The notes beneath the pieces were generated by a model. The model worked only from the letters and a program-made list of their open reading frames with translations. It ran no database searches and was not told where the DNA came from. A stretch of DNA of 64,000 bases, from positions 6,574,501 to 6,638,500 of the forward strand of contig NC_085126.1 in NCBI RefSeq assembly GCF_030269925.1, read 5' to 3'. The translations under genes were made by a program, and so were the position numbers. Source of the stretch: Bombyx mori (taxonomy: Eukaryota > Arthropoda > Insecta > Lepidoptera > Bombycidae). Positions 56,907 to 64,000 of the stretch are shown here, in pieces; position 1 is the first letter of the stretch, and the number at the start of each line of letters is the position of its first letter.

Positions 56907-59789
56907 TTAGGTTGCACGTCGACCTCTTTGTCGAGTTCGACGAGTACGGTTACCGGGGTCCCTAAGCCTGCCCCTAGTATTAGAGCTGAAGGCATCTAAT
57001 GCAAAGGTTATTGGATCTGATGGATCCGTAAGGACGTGTCTAGGGCGTCGACGGTGACTGGCTCCTGCATGATCAGGATTCGGGGGGTAGTCAGCGGCGG
57101 CAACGATAAGGCGATTATCATGACGCATAGCCTTATCGAAGTATCGTTCCGACGCTGACTTCATGTATTTCCGAATTGATTCGAGGCCCAGGTCGTCGTG
57201 TAGGTCAACGTTCCTCACGAACCATGGAGCCCCGACAGCTAACCTGCAAAAGCGGGATTGTAGGGATTGGAGGGTGTCTATGTGTGTGCGGGCCGCGTGA
57301 GCGAACACCACAGTCGCGTAAGTCATGACGGGCCTTATGCAAGTTTTGTAAAGTGTCACCTTGTTCCGAAGGGACATTTTACTCCGCTTACAGATCATGG
57401 GGTAGAGTCTACCGAGAATAAACGCGGCACGGTCACGGACTGATTTTATATGCGGGCGGAATGTCATCGATGCATCCAGGGTAACGCCCAGGTACTTGAC
57501 CTTCCTGGCCCAGGGTATGGGTTGTCTAAAGAGAGTAATCGGGGGTGTGAGATTCCTCCTCCTAATCCGGGAGGAAATCCGTGTGGAGCTTCCCCTCTGA
57601 AATAGCACCGCAGTACTTTTCGCTGGGTTGATGTCTATGCGCCATTTTCGGAACCACTGTCCTAGGGCTAGGGCTGCGCTCTGAAGCTTCTTCGCGATTA
57701 GGGACTTATTTCTACTAGAATAGTAAACAGTCGTGTCGTCGGCGAATAAAGCTAAATGGGTCGGCGGCGACCGGGGAATATCGTTGACGAATAAGCTAAA
57801 TAGGAGGGGTGAGAGGACAGAGCCTTGCGGGACTCCAGCTGTGAGAGGTCGTGGGGAGGAGCGGGTTCCCTCGACTCGATATCGAAAAGAGCGGTTCGAC
57901 AAGAAGTCCCGTATGATGAGCACGAGACTATCCGGCACGCCCATGTTGAATAGTTTGAAAATCAAACCGTTGTGCCAGACTTTGTCGAACGCTTTTGCGA
58001 CGTCGAAGAAGAGAGCTCCCGTGTATAACGGTTTTGGTCGATTAAGCCCCACAAGAATGTGCTCCGTGAGGCGGTGCACCTGTTGAACGCATGAGTGATT
58101 TGTACGGAATCCGAATTGTTCATCGATGAGAATGCCCTTGGATGAGACGAAATCTCTGAGGCGCTTGTAGAGCAGACGCTCATACAGCTTGCCTAGAGAC
58201 ATGAGGAGGCTAATCGGGCGGTAACTCGTCGGATGATTTTTTGGTTTACCGGGTTTATGTATGCCGATAACGTCCGCTTCTTTCCACACCGCGGGAAAGA
58301 TACAGTTCGCCATAGCGGCATTGAAAATAGATGCCAACATCACGATGAGTTGGACGGGTAGAAGTTTAATAACGCGGTTAGATATACCGTCGGAACCGGG
58401 AGCCCTGCGAGGACGTAGGTCTTTGATCAAGTCTTTAACTTCCATCGGGGTGACGGGTGGTAACGCATCCGAGGGTGGCAAGGAGGCTCTGCGTTCTACC
58501 TCACTGTCTACTAATTCTACATGAACAGGGTCCACGGATTGAGTGCTGGGCGTGCACTGGGTTTGCAATGTATCGGCCAGCAGCTCTGCTTTTTCGTCAT
58601 CATCAAAGGCCGCGAGTCGGCCTGAGGGGCCTACGAGGGGGGGCATAGTTACTACCGTATCCGATTTGAGAGTACGAGCTAAGCGGTAGTAAGACCTTTG
58701 GGAGGGCGCGAGTCCTTCTAAGAAATCAGACCATCTGGCATCTCGGACTTCGGCGATGCGAGACTTTACGTCGCGTTGTAGGGCACGCATTCGAAAACGA
58801 TTTTCCGCGGTAGGATACCTGTCGTAGGCGCGTATCGAGGCGTTCTTAGCTCTAAGGAGTTCCCTAATATCGTCGGACAATTTGAAGCGGTGAAGGAAGT
58901 CCTCCGCTACAACTTGTTTCGATGACCTATCTAATGTCGAGGTGATGTGTGATGTTAAGATGTCTATGGCTTCAGCGGTATCCTGAGGAGACGGGGTAGA
59001 GTCCGGGTTAAACGGGAGCGATGGTGGATCAGATTCAGCCAGGCTGATGCCCAGCGTGTGCCAATCCACCACAGTCCTCGTGACGGGAACGGAACCGGGA
59101 GCGCGACCGAGCTTCATAACGACGGGACGGTGGTCTGAATCTAACTCTGAAACTACTTCGATCGAGTGTAAGCGCAGAGTTACGTTTTTTAATAACGCTA
59201 TGTCGAGTATATCCGGGCGATGCGCGATATTTAGCGGGTAGTGAGTCGGGGTTAACGGAGCGACGATATCGAAGGCGAGATCATCGACTAACGCGTCAAG
59301 CCGCCTGCCATTCGGGGTTGTGGTGTGTGAGTTCCACCTGATGTGTTTACAATTTAGGTCGCCCGCCAGAATGACAGAGCTCCCCATACCGAGCAGCGCC
59401 TCGATATCACTGCTTAGAACGATCTTATCCGGTGGAAGATAAACGGACGCGATAACGATCGGCCCGTGTCCCGTCAGTGAGATTCGGCACACTGATGCTT
59501 CGATATTAGCGAGCGCGGGAGGATCGAGCGGGACGCAATGCAGGGCTCTTCTATAGTAAATGACGGTACCACCACCACGGGCAGAGAGCCTGTCGTTCCT
59601 GACCATGTTATAGTTCGCGATTTTAGGGTCACGGCGCGCGGGCTTAAGTAGGGTCTCCTGCACTAAAAAGATATCAATTTGATGGTCACGCAAAAAGTCA
59701 GAAACCTGATCACGTTGATTTGCGAGACCGTAAGCGTTAAATAATCCTATCGTCACGGATAGGGGCTTTATTCTACTTATATACGCCAT
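56907..59789 (-). CDS. LINE ORF2: endonuclease and reverse transcriptase
   Basis: 960 codons, uninterrupted. Residues 1-230 are an apurinic-type endonuclease that nicks target DNA: GLFNAYGLANQRDQ, LVQETLLK, VYLPPDKI, GDLNCKHIRWNS and SDHRPVVMKL. The reverse transcriptase (about 440-760) has YRPISLLMSLGKLYERLLYK, GFRTNHSC, FFDVAKAFDKVWH, AGVPQGSVLSPLLFSLFVND, LALFADDTTVYYSS (catalytic FADD) and VKYLGVTLDASMTFRPHI. The C-terminal region (TRTHIDTLQSLQSRFCRLA) is jockey-like; no RNase H is seen. ORF2 starts in frame, one codon after the ORF1 stop. It should copy the element by target-primed reverse transcription. All visible catalytic motifs look intact. Confidence 0.95.
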   Translation of the reverse strand: MAYISRIKPLSVTIGLFNAYGLANQRDQVSDFLRDHQIDIFLVQETLLKPARRDPKIANYNMVRNDRLSARGGGTVIYYRRALHCVPLDPPALANIEASVCRISLTGHGPIVIASVYLPPDKIVLSSDIEALLGMGSSVILAGDLNCKHIRWNSHTTTPNGRRLDALVDDLAFDIVAPLTPTHYPLNIAHRPDILDIALLKNVTLRLHSIEVVSELDSDHRPVVMKLGRAPGSVPVTRTVVDWHTLGISLAESDPPSLPFNPDSTPSPQDTAEAIDILTSHITSTLDRSSKQVVAEDFLHRFKLSDDIRELLRAKNASIRAYDRYPTAENRFRMRALQRDVKSRIAEVRDARWSDFLEGLAPSQRSYYRLARTLKSDTVVTMPPLVGPSGRLAAFDDDEKAELLADTLQTQCTPSTQSVDPVHVELVDSEVERRASLPPSDALPPVTPMEVKDLIKDLRPRRAPGSDGISNRVIKLLPVQLIVMLASIFNAAMANCIFPAVWKEADVIGIHKPGKPKNHPTSYRPISLLMSLGKLYERLLYKRLRDFVSSKGILIDEQFGFRTNHSCVQQVHRLTEHILVGLNRPKPLYTGALFFDVAKAFDKVWHNGLIFKLFNMGVPDSLVLIIRDFLSNRSFRYRVEGTRSSPRPLTAGVPQGSVLSPLLFSLFVNDIPRSPPTHLALFADDTTVYYSSRNKSLIAKKLQSAALALGQWFRKWRIDINPAKSTAVLFQRGSSTRISSRIRRRNLTPPITLFRQPIPWARKVKYLGVTLDASMTFRPHIKSVRDRAAFILGRLYPMICKRSKMSLRNKVTLYKTCIRPVMTYATVVFAHAARTHIDTLQSLQSRFCRLAVGAPWFVRNVDLHDDLGLESIRKYMKSASERYFDKAMRHDNRLIVAAADYPPNPDHAGASHRRRPRHVLTDPSDPITFALDAFSSNTRGRLRDPGNRTRRTRQRGRRAT

Positions 59790-59792
59790 TGA

Positions 59793-61442
59793 TTACCGGC
59801 GGAGTGAGGGGAGGACGTACGTATTTAATGACGCGTATACGTCGGCGTATTCCTGCACAACGGCGATAAAGTGTTGTGCAGTGGAGGCAGCGCGAATGGC
59901 GTCGCCCAAAGCGTTAACGCGCTCAAAGTTGATCGACTGAAAGAAGTCGATCGCTAAAGCGAGATTTTCGGACGCGGTCGGAGGGCAAGTCGCGGGAGAG
60001 GGACGAGTCGCGGGGGCAGGACGAATCGCGGAGGAGGGAGTTGTAGCCGTGTTCGTGTACGGCAGCGGTTTCGCCCAGGCCGAGACACTGGGCACCGCCG
60101 CCGGAACGAACGCTGGCTTAGCCTGCGACGCAGAGGGTGCCGAGGCTTTGATGTCTGGGCCGGAAGCTCGGAGGCGGTTTTGGCGGGCGACGCGGCGATT
60201 TATTTTAGGGGCTCGGGGGCATCCGCGGTAATTTGCGGGGTGACCCTGTGTTCGACACAGGACGCAGCTAGGCGGTTCCGTCGCGGTTTTTTGATCGCGA
60301 GTGCATAGGGCCGTGGCGTGATCGCCTAAACATTTGACGCATCGGGGGCGCGCGTGACAGTTACGGGAAGAGTGCCCATACAATTGACAGTTATGGCACT
60401 GGCTAGGAGTGCCTTTTTTATGGGGGGCTTCGACAGCGATACCAGAGAGCCTACAGACGGTCTGTGTGTTAAAGATTTTCTTACCCTCGGGGGTAGGCTG
60501 GAGAGCGACCAGAACCATATTATATGGCTCCCTACCGCGACCGGTGTGCATACGGTGCACAGAATTCACTGGTAGGCCTTGTTCTAACAGGTCGGCTTTT
60601 ACGAGCTCTACATCTAACTCTTTAGGGATTCCGCGTATTACAACGCGGAGTTCGCGCTCCTCCTGAAGCGTATAAGTGTGGAAGCTTATACGCTCCTTAC
60701 GGAGGTAAGAGGTGAGGGCCCTATGGTCGTCGGGTGTCGTTACCTTAATTTGAATCCCATTCGCGAGGTTACGGGCGCTGATAAAATTAATTTTTTTGGC
60801 CTGAAGGGCCAGGGAAACTCGGTCCCAAGCTGCCTTCTCTTGAAGGATTACCGGGGGAGGGGTCTGAGTTTTATTTTGTGCCACTGGACGCGGCGACGGT
60901 GTGGCACGGGCAGGGGGAGCGACGGGAGTCGGAGGGCGAGGGCGCGACGCGTTCGCGGCTTTACTAATTTTAGCGGCCGCGGGAGCTCGGGACTCCGCAG
61001 CGCGCTTCTTACCCTTTTGTACCAGGGTGAATCCATCCGTCGATGAGGCGGGGGCGAGGTCGACCTCCATGTCCGAATCAGAGTCGGAGCACGAGGAGGC
61101 AGCAGGCTCGGGAGCAGGCGACCTACGGGCAGATGCAGGACGTCCGTCGGACCCTACGGAACCCGCGGATGATCGCGCCAGGGGAGCGGCGGCCACGGCG
61201 GACGACGCAGCAGTTTTACCCACTAGTATAGGCGACGCGGGAGCGGCAGGCATGGCGGACGCTGCGGTGTACGACGCGGGAGCGACAAGCACGGCGGAAT
61301 CCGCGAGAGGGCTCACGGCGTGATCGGCCTTGAAAGCCAGAAACTCAGAAGTGAGCTTTGGGTGGCGAAGTCGGAGGAATTCTGTAAATAAAGCTTCCAT
61401 GATGTCTGACCCAGGTGGGGCTGTCCCGGGTCTTAAACACAC
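59793..61442 (-). CDS. LINE ORF1: Gag-like nucleic-acid-binding protein
   Basis: Up to 549 codons. The likely start is the second Met (MEALFTEFLRLRHPK, about 61400), but the frame opens at 61442. The N-terminal half is Ala/Pro/Ser-rich and basic. The middle has an RRM-like part (RKERISFHTYTLQEERELRV, VIRGIPKELDVELVK). Three zinc knuckles follow: CHNCQLYGHSSRNCH, CVKCLGDHATALC and CVLCRTQGHPANYRGC. In jockey elements this protein packages the RNA and directs it to the nucleus. The ORF ends CGG TAA just before ORF2. Confidence 0.93.
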   Translation of the reverse strand: MCLRPGTAPPGSDIMEALFTEFLRLRHPKLTSEFLAFKADHAVSPLADSAVLVAPASYTAASAMPAAPASPILVGKTAASSAVAAAPLARSSAGSVGSDGRPASARRSPAPEPAASSCSDSDSDMEVDLAPASSTDGFTLVQKGKKRAAESRAPAAAKISKAANASRPRPPTPVAPPARATPSPRPVAQNKTQTPPPVILQEKAAWDRVSLALQAKKINFISARNLANGIQIKVTTPDDHRALTSYLRKERISFHTYTLQEERELRVVIRGIPKELDVELVKADLLEQGLPVNSVHRMHTGRGREPYNMVLVALQPTPEGKKIFNTQTVCRLSGIAVEAPHKKGTPSQCHNCQLYGHSSRNCHARPRCVKCLGDHATALCTRDQKTATEPPSCVLCRTQGHPANYRGCPRAPKINRRVARQNRLRASGPDIKASAPSASQAKPAFVPAAVPSVSAWAKPLPYTNTATTPSSAIRPAPATRPSPATCPPTASENLALAIDFFQSINFERVNALGDAIRAASTAQHFIAVVQEYADVYASLNTYVLPSLRR

Positions 61443-61734
61443 TCGCCTTGCGGCGAGGCCCCAACTTCTCGGTACTTAGCGGTTCGATTGAACACAGGTG
61501 GCGATGCGGCACAATTACTGCAGGAAAAAGAAAGAAAACCAAAAAAAAACGAAACAACAAAAATAAACCAAAACAAAACAAACACTTCCAGGAACACACT
61601 TTGTCGGCAGATGTGCCACGAACAAAAGCCGGGTGAACAAAGGCCGGGCTAACAATAAAACCAGGCGAACAATGGCCGGGCGATTGAGTGGTCGATGAGC
61701 ACGTCCGCAGGCGGCGGGTGCTTCTGTCGGACTG
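61443..61734 (-). promoter_or_regulatory. LINE 5' UTR with short iterated motif
   Basis: On the minus strand the UTR begins CAGTCCGACAG. About four spaced copies of a GAACAA-plus-CCGGG type unit (plus-strand view, 61619-61683) follow, then an A/C-rich stretch. Probably part of the internal promoter; inferred from position. Confidence 0.5.
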
Positions 61735-61882
61735 ACCTTGAGATATAGTTCTAAGGTCTCAGTATAGTCACAACGGCTGCCCCACCCTTCAAACCGAAAC
61801 GCATTACTGCTTCACGGCAGAAATAAGCGGGGCGGTGGTACCTACCCGTGCGGACTCACAAGAGGTCCTACCACCAGAAGTA

Positions 61883-62460
61883 AATATCAAACGCTAAAAT
61901 CAATTTCACGGAGCATTTATGAAATGATAAACAACATCAAAAAGGATTTACTTTTCAATTAGTCACTTTATCACCAATTCCGAAGACAGATTGTCCAATC
62001 GAAAGGTTTGAAAAGAAACTCATGTTATTTGTCATATATATGTATATGAAAACACAGGAAATTTCAAAAATAATAATGGGTGCCTAAGTAAACATGTTAT
62101 AAGGAGACCTACGAACAAATAATGGTGAGCACTGACAATGGTATAATGAAATTGGTGTACGCATCGCATCAAAACATATTTATTGCGTATTAAATTCCCG
62201 ACTACATATGCGAGACTCTTCAGATGAGATCATTAATGGCATGTTTATTGGCACGAGAATGATAACGGCGGATAGCTAAATGCCAGCAGCGTCTTTCGTA
62301 ATACCTGACTTTAGTTCTGATCAAAAAACCAGGCTGCTCTCCAGAGTCACGCAATTTTCCATAAAACGACCAAGGTGGGAAGCCGAATTTTCTCGTCTCA
62401 CTTTACCGGGGTGGCGTCTTTTAAAATCGGCCGGGTATTTCGGACCCGGAGGGCCCCGCC
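61883..62460. other. Intergenic AT-rich sequence
   Basis: Nothing recognisable; G+C rises toward the right edge. Confidence 0.4.
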
Positions 62461-62626
62461 CCTTCATTTCAGGCTCCCCGTTTCATTCATTCAGTCGCAG
62501 TCGCCCGTGCGGCTAGACGTCAGAAAAGCGCGCGCTAAAACAGTTTTTCAAAAATAAACATTAGAATTGATATTTAAAAAAAAAGCGGAACGTTGGTCCT
62601 GATTACGAGCGACAGACAGTACTTAG
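62461..62626 (+). promoter_or_regulatory. Possible promoter and 5' UTR exon of a rightward gene
   Basis: A GC-rich block leads to the initiator-like TTCAGTCGC at about 62491, then GACGT at +24, a purine-rich leader and a strong 5' splice site CTTAG|GTAAGT at 62626/62627. There is no ATG with a long frame, so it would be a noncoding first exon. The downstream exons would lie right of the window. Confidence 0.4.
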
Positions 62627-63299
62627 GTAAGTTAACATTTAAAACTTAAGTTTAAATTCCGATTACCCAAATTCATTTACTAGTTTTTTGAGTGTGTCAT
62701 TGAGGTGCTTCGATGGTTCCACGTGAGACGTGAGACGTTTCTTACGTAGAGTTGTAACTAAAATATGTTAATTAATACATTATTAATTTTTTTCCTATTT
62801 TATTTATCATTATTTTTCTATATGCGACAGGTGTTATTGCTATGATATTGCGAAGTAATAGACACGAATACACTTCTTTATGTTTATTGACACAGTTGAA
62901 GAAGGGGTGAGCGTTAAAAGGGTTGCTCTGTCAAAATTTAAGTATTTTTAACAACTAGGTCATAATGCTCTCTACCTAGATCGATTGACAAAACTAATTA
63001 TACGAACAATAAATTACTTCGTTAGGTATGCAGACGGTTTTTCTTATTAATTATGAACAAATATTCAGTGATAGTGGTTGAAATAGTATAATATCGATAT
63101 CGTTTTATTACGTACATGATAAATAAAATAAATAAATAAATATTAACTAACAATCACGCCACGTTAACTGGTCCCGTGATAAGTTCGTAAAGAACTTGTG
63201 TTACAGGTACCAGATAACGGATATAAATGTAAGATTTTTACTATACACATACATATATTTTTAATATACATCCATAACCCTGGAAAGGACATTTATATT
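62627..63299. other. AT-rich sequence, possibly first intron of a rightward gene
   Basis: No exon or repeat recognised. Confidence 0.4.
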
Positions 63300-63400
63300 T
63301 ATCATACAAATATCTTCCCTTGGCGGGATTCGAACCCGGGACCCCCTTGTGTAGTGACCATGTCACTTACCACTACACCAGACGGCCGTTATGATGTGGA
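63300..63400 (-). repeat. tRNA-derived SINE head
   Basis: Minus-strand GTCTGGTGTAGTGGTAAGTG (A box) and GGTTCGAATCCCGCC (B box). The expected acceptor stem does not pair, so it is a SINE head or tRNA relic, not a functional tRNA gene. Confidence 0.55.
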
Positions 63401-63499
63401 CAGTTTAGCTGACGGTAGCTAGGATGATTAATAAGCTTACAGGGGTAGGTGCCAAAATCTTGCCTATGTGCACTTTTTGGTGATTTCGTGTTTTTTTTG

Positions 63500-63610
63500 T
63501 TTTTGTTATTGCTTAGATAGGTGGACGAGCTCACAGCCTACGTGATGTTAAGTGATTACTGGAGCCCATAGGCAGCTACAGTGTAGCCGCCACTCACCTT
63601 GTGATATTAC
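63500..63610 (-). mobile_element. Bm1 SINE fragment
   Basis: Reverse copy, TTATTGCTTAGATAGGTGG to CACTCACCTTGTGATAT; cut by a Helitron fragment. Confidence 0.72.
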
Positions 63611-63611
63611 T

Positions 63612-63798
63612 TGGCATTTAAAATTGACATTATTATTTATTGTCATTATTATTAGCGAGTCCAACACTCATATAAATATTAGCCTATCCATTAAGTACAT
63701 GTATTTTCTACATGGATAACAAGTGTCAAGTCAATCGGATGCATGGTTCAGTAGTTTATATCCGTAAAAACCACTGTAGATTTATATATTAGTATAGA
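63612..63798 (-). mobile_element. Helitron family F, 3' truncated
   Basis: Minus-strand A|TCTATACTAATATATAAATC through TAATGACAATAAATAATAATG; the CTAG end is lost at the junction with Bm1. Confidence 0.75.
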
Positions 63799-63857
63799 TT
63801 GACGTAATAAAAATAAACGTATTTTGTTATACCCCCTCTGGCTTGAATTTTTATTTT

Positions 63858-64000
63858 CTTTTTTTTATTGCTTAGATGTGTGGACGAGCTCACAGCCCAC
63901 CTGGTGTTAAGTGGTCACTGGAGCCCATATACATCTATAACGTAAATGCCGCCACCCACCTTGAGTTATAAGGTCTAAGGTCTCAGTATGGTTACAACGG
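63858..64000 (-). mobile_element. Bm1 SINE, cut by window edge
   Basis: Reverse copy beginning TTTTTTATTGCTTAGATGTG and still in the body at 64000. Confidence 0.82.

Larger units (their letters stand above)
56652..61734 (-). mobile_element. Full-length jockey-clade LINE, both ORFs open (possibly BMC1/L1Bm)
   Basis: 5,083 bp between perfect 12-bp duplications (56640-56651 and 61735-61746). From the 5' end on the minus strand: start CAGTCCGACAG, about 300 bp of 5' UTR, ORF1, ORF2, a 3' UTR with stem-loop, and an A tail seen as about 28 T. Starting at CAGT is typical of insect jockey-type elements with an internal initiator promoter. Full length, a perfect duplication and no stop codons mark a recent, possibly mobile insertion. 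The name BMC1 is from memory of its roughly 5.1-kb size and was not checked. Confidence 0.93.
56535..61882 (-). mobile_element. Bm1 SINE split by a full-length LINE
   Basis: Reverse Bm1 halves at 56535-56651 and 61735-61882 meet exactly at accttgagatat. That 12-bp word is present at both LINE junctions and is the target duplication. Confidence 0.9.

Noticed and set aside
57733..61323. Several long plus-strand frames opposite the LINE
   Set aside because: They are antisense to the intact ORF1 and ORF2 and arise from their GC-rich codon use; no family resemblance.
63300..63400. tRNA gene with GGTTCGAATCCCGCC
   Set aside because: The sequence cannot form a normal acceptor stem; read as a SINE head or tRNA relic.

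Overview
The window is moth nuclear DNA, almost certainly silkworm (Bombyx mori) or a very close relative. About 35 full or partial copies of one short interspersed element, with a tRNA-like head and an AATAAA-rich tail, match my recollection of the silkworm SINE Bm1. Jockey-, RTE- and R1-clade LINEs, Helitrons, mariners, hATs and MITEs fill most of the rest. Family names come from recognition and memory, not from a search.

Host gene (1-34955, minus strand). One host gene can be assembled. It is the ortholog of the E3 ubiquitin ligase RNF123 (KPC1). I placed 25 exons by hand, from the start codon at 34934 down to the left window edge. Joined, they give about 1,045 codons, and every exon junction keeps phase except the 5' side of exon 23. 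Exons 3-7 encode the SPRY domain. Exons 10-25 follow the RNF123 middle and C-terminal region. The RING finger lies beyond position 1. An in-frame TGA just upstream of the ATG and a 3' splice site at 34955 imply at least one more, noncoding 5' exon. The introns are full of transposons, several of them within 15-40 bp of a splice site.

Right half (35-64 kb). No second host protein gene is supported. The region holds nested transposons. (i) A hAT element (45234-50869, 8-bp target duplication) contains a mariner inserted in another mariner, a truncated R1-clade LINE, an RTE fragment and a Helitron fragment. (ii) A full-length 5.08-kb jockey-clade LINE (56652-61734) has both ORFs open and sits in a Bm1 copy with a 12-bp target duplication. 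(iii) A GC-rich stretch with an initiator-like TCAGT and a strong 5' splice site (62491-62626) may be the first exon of a gene running rightward out of the window.

Left half, mobile DNA. A Helitron (2128-4196) has TC and CTAG ends, a 3' hairpin, an A|T target and an internal deletion joining Rep to helicase. It lies inside another Helitron family whose uninterrupted copy at 29483-29901 shows the empty site. Further non-autonomous Helitrons, a 34-bp-TIR MITE (one copy interrupted by a LINE tail), foldback repeats and a 66-bp minisatellite lie in the introns.

Limits. Splice sites were read by eye, and repeat boundaries are good to about 5-15 bp unless a target duplication fixes them. I see no CRISPR, rRNA or bona fide tRNA gene, and no clear undescribed multi-gene system. 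The most distinctive signals are the intact LINE, a covarying 3'-UTR stem-loop shared by two LINE subfamilies, and the nested Helitrons.
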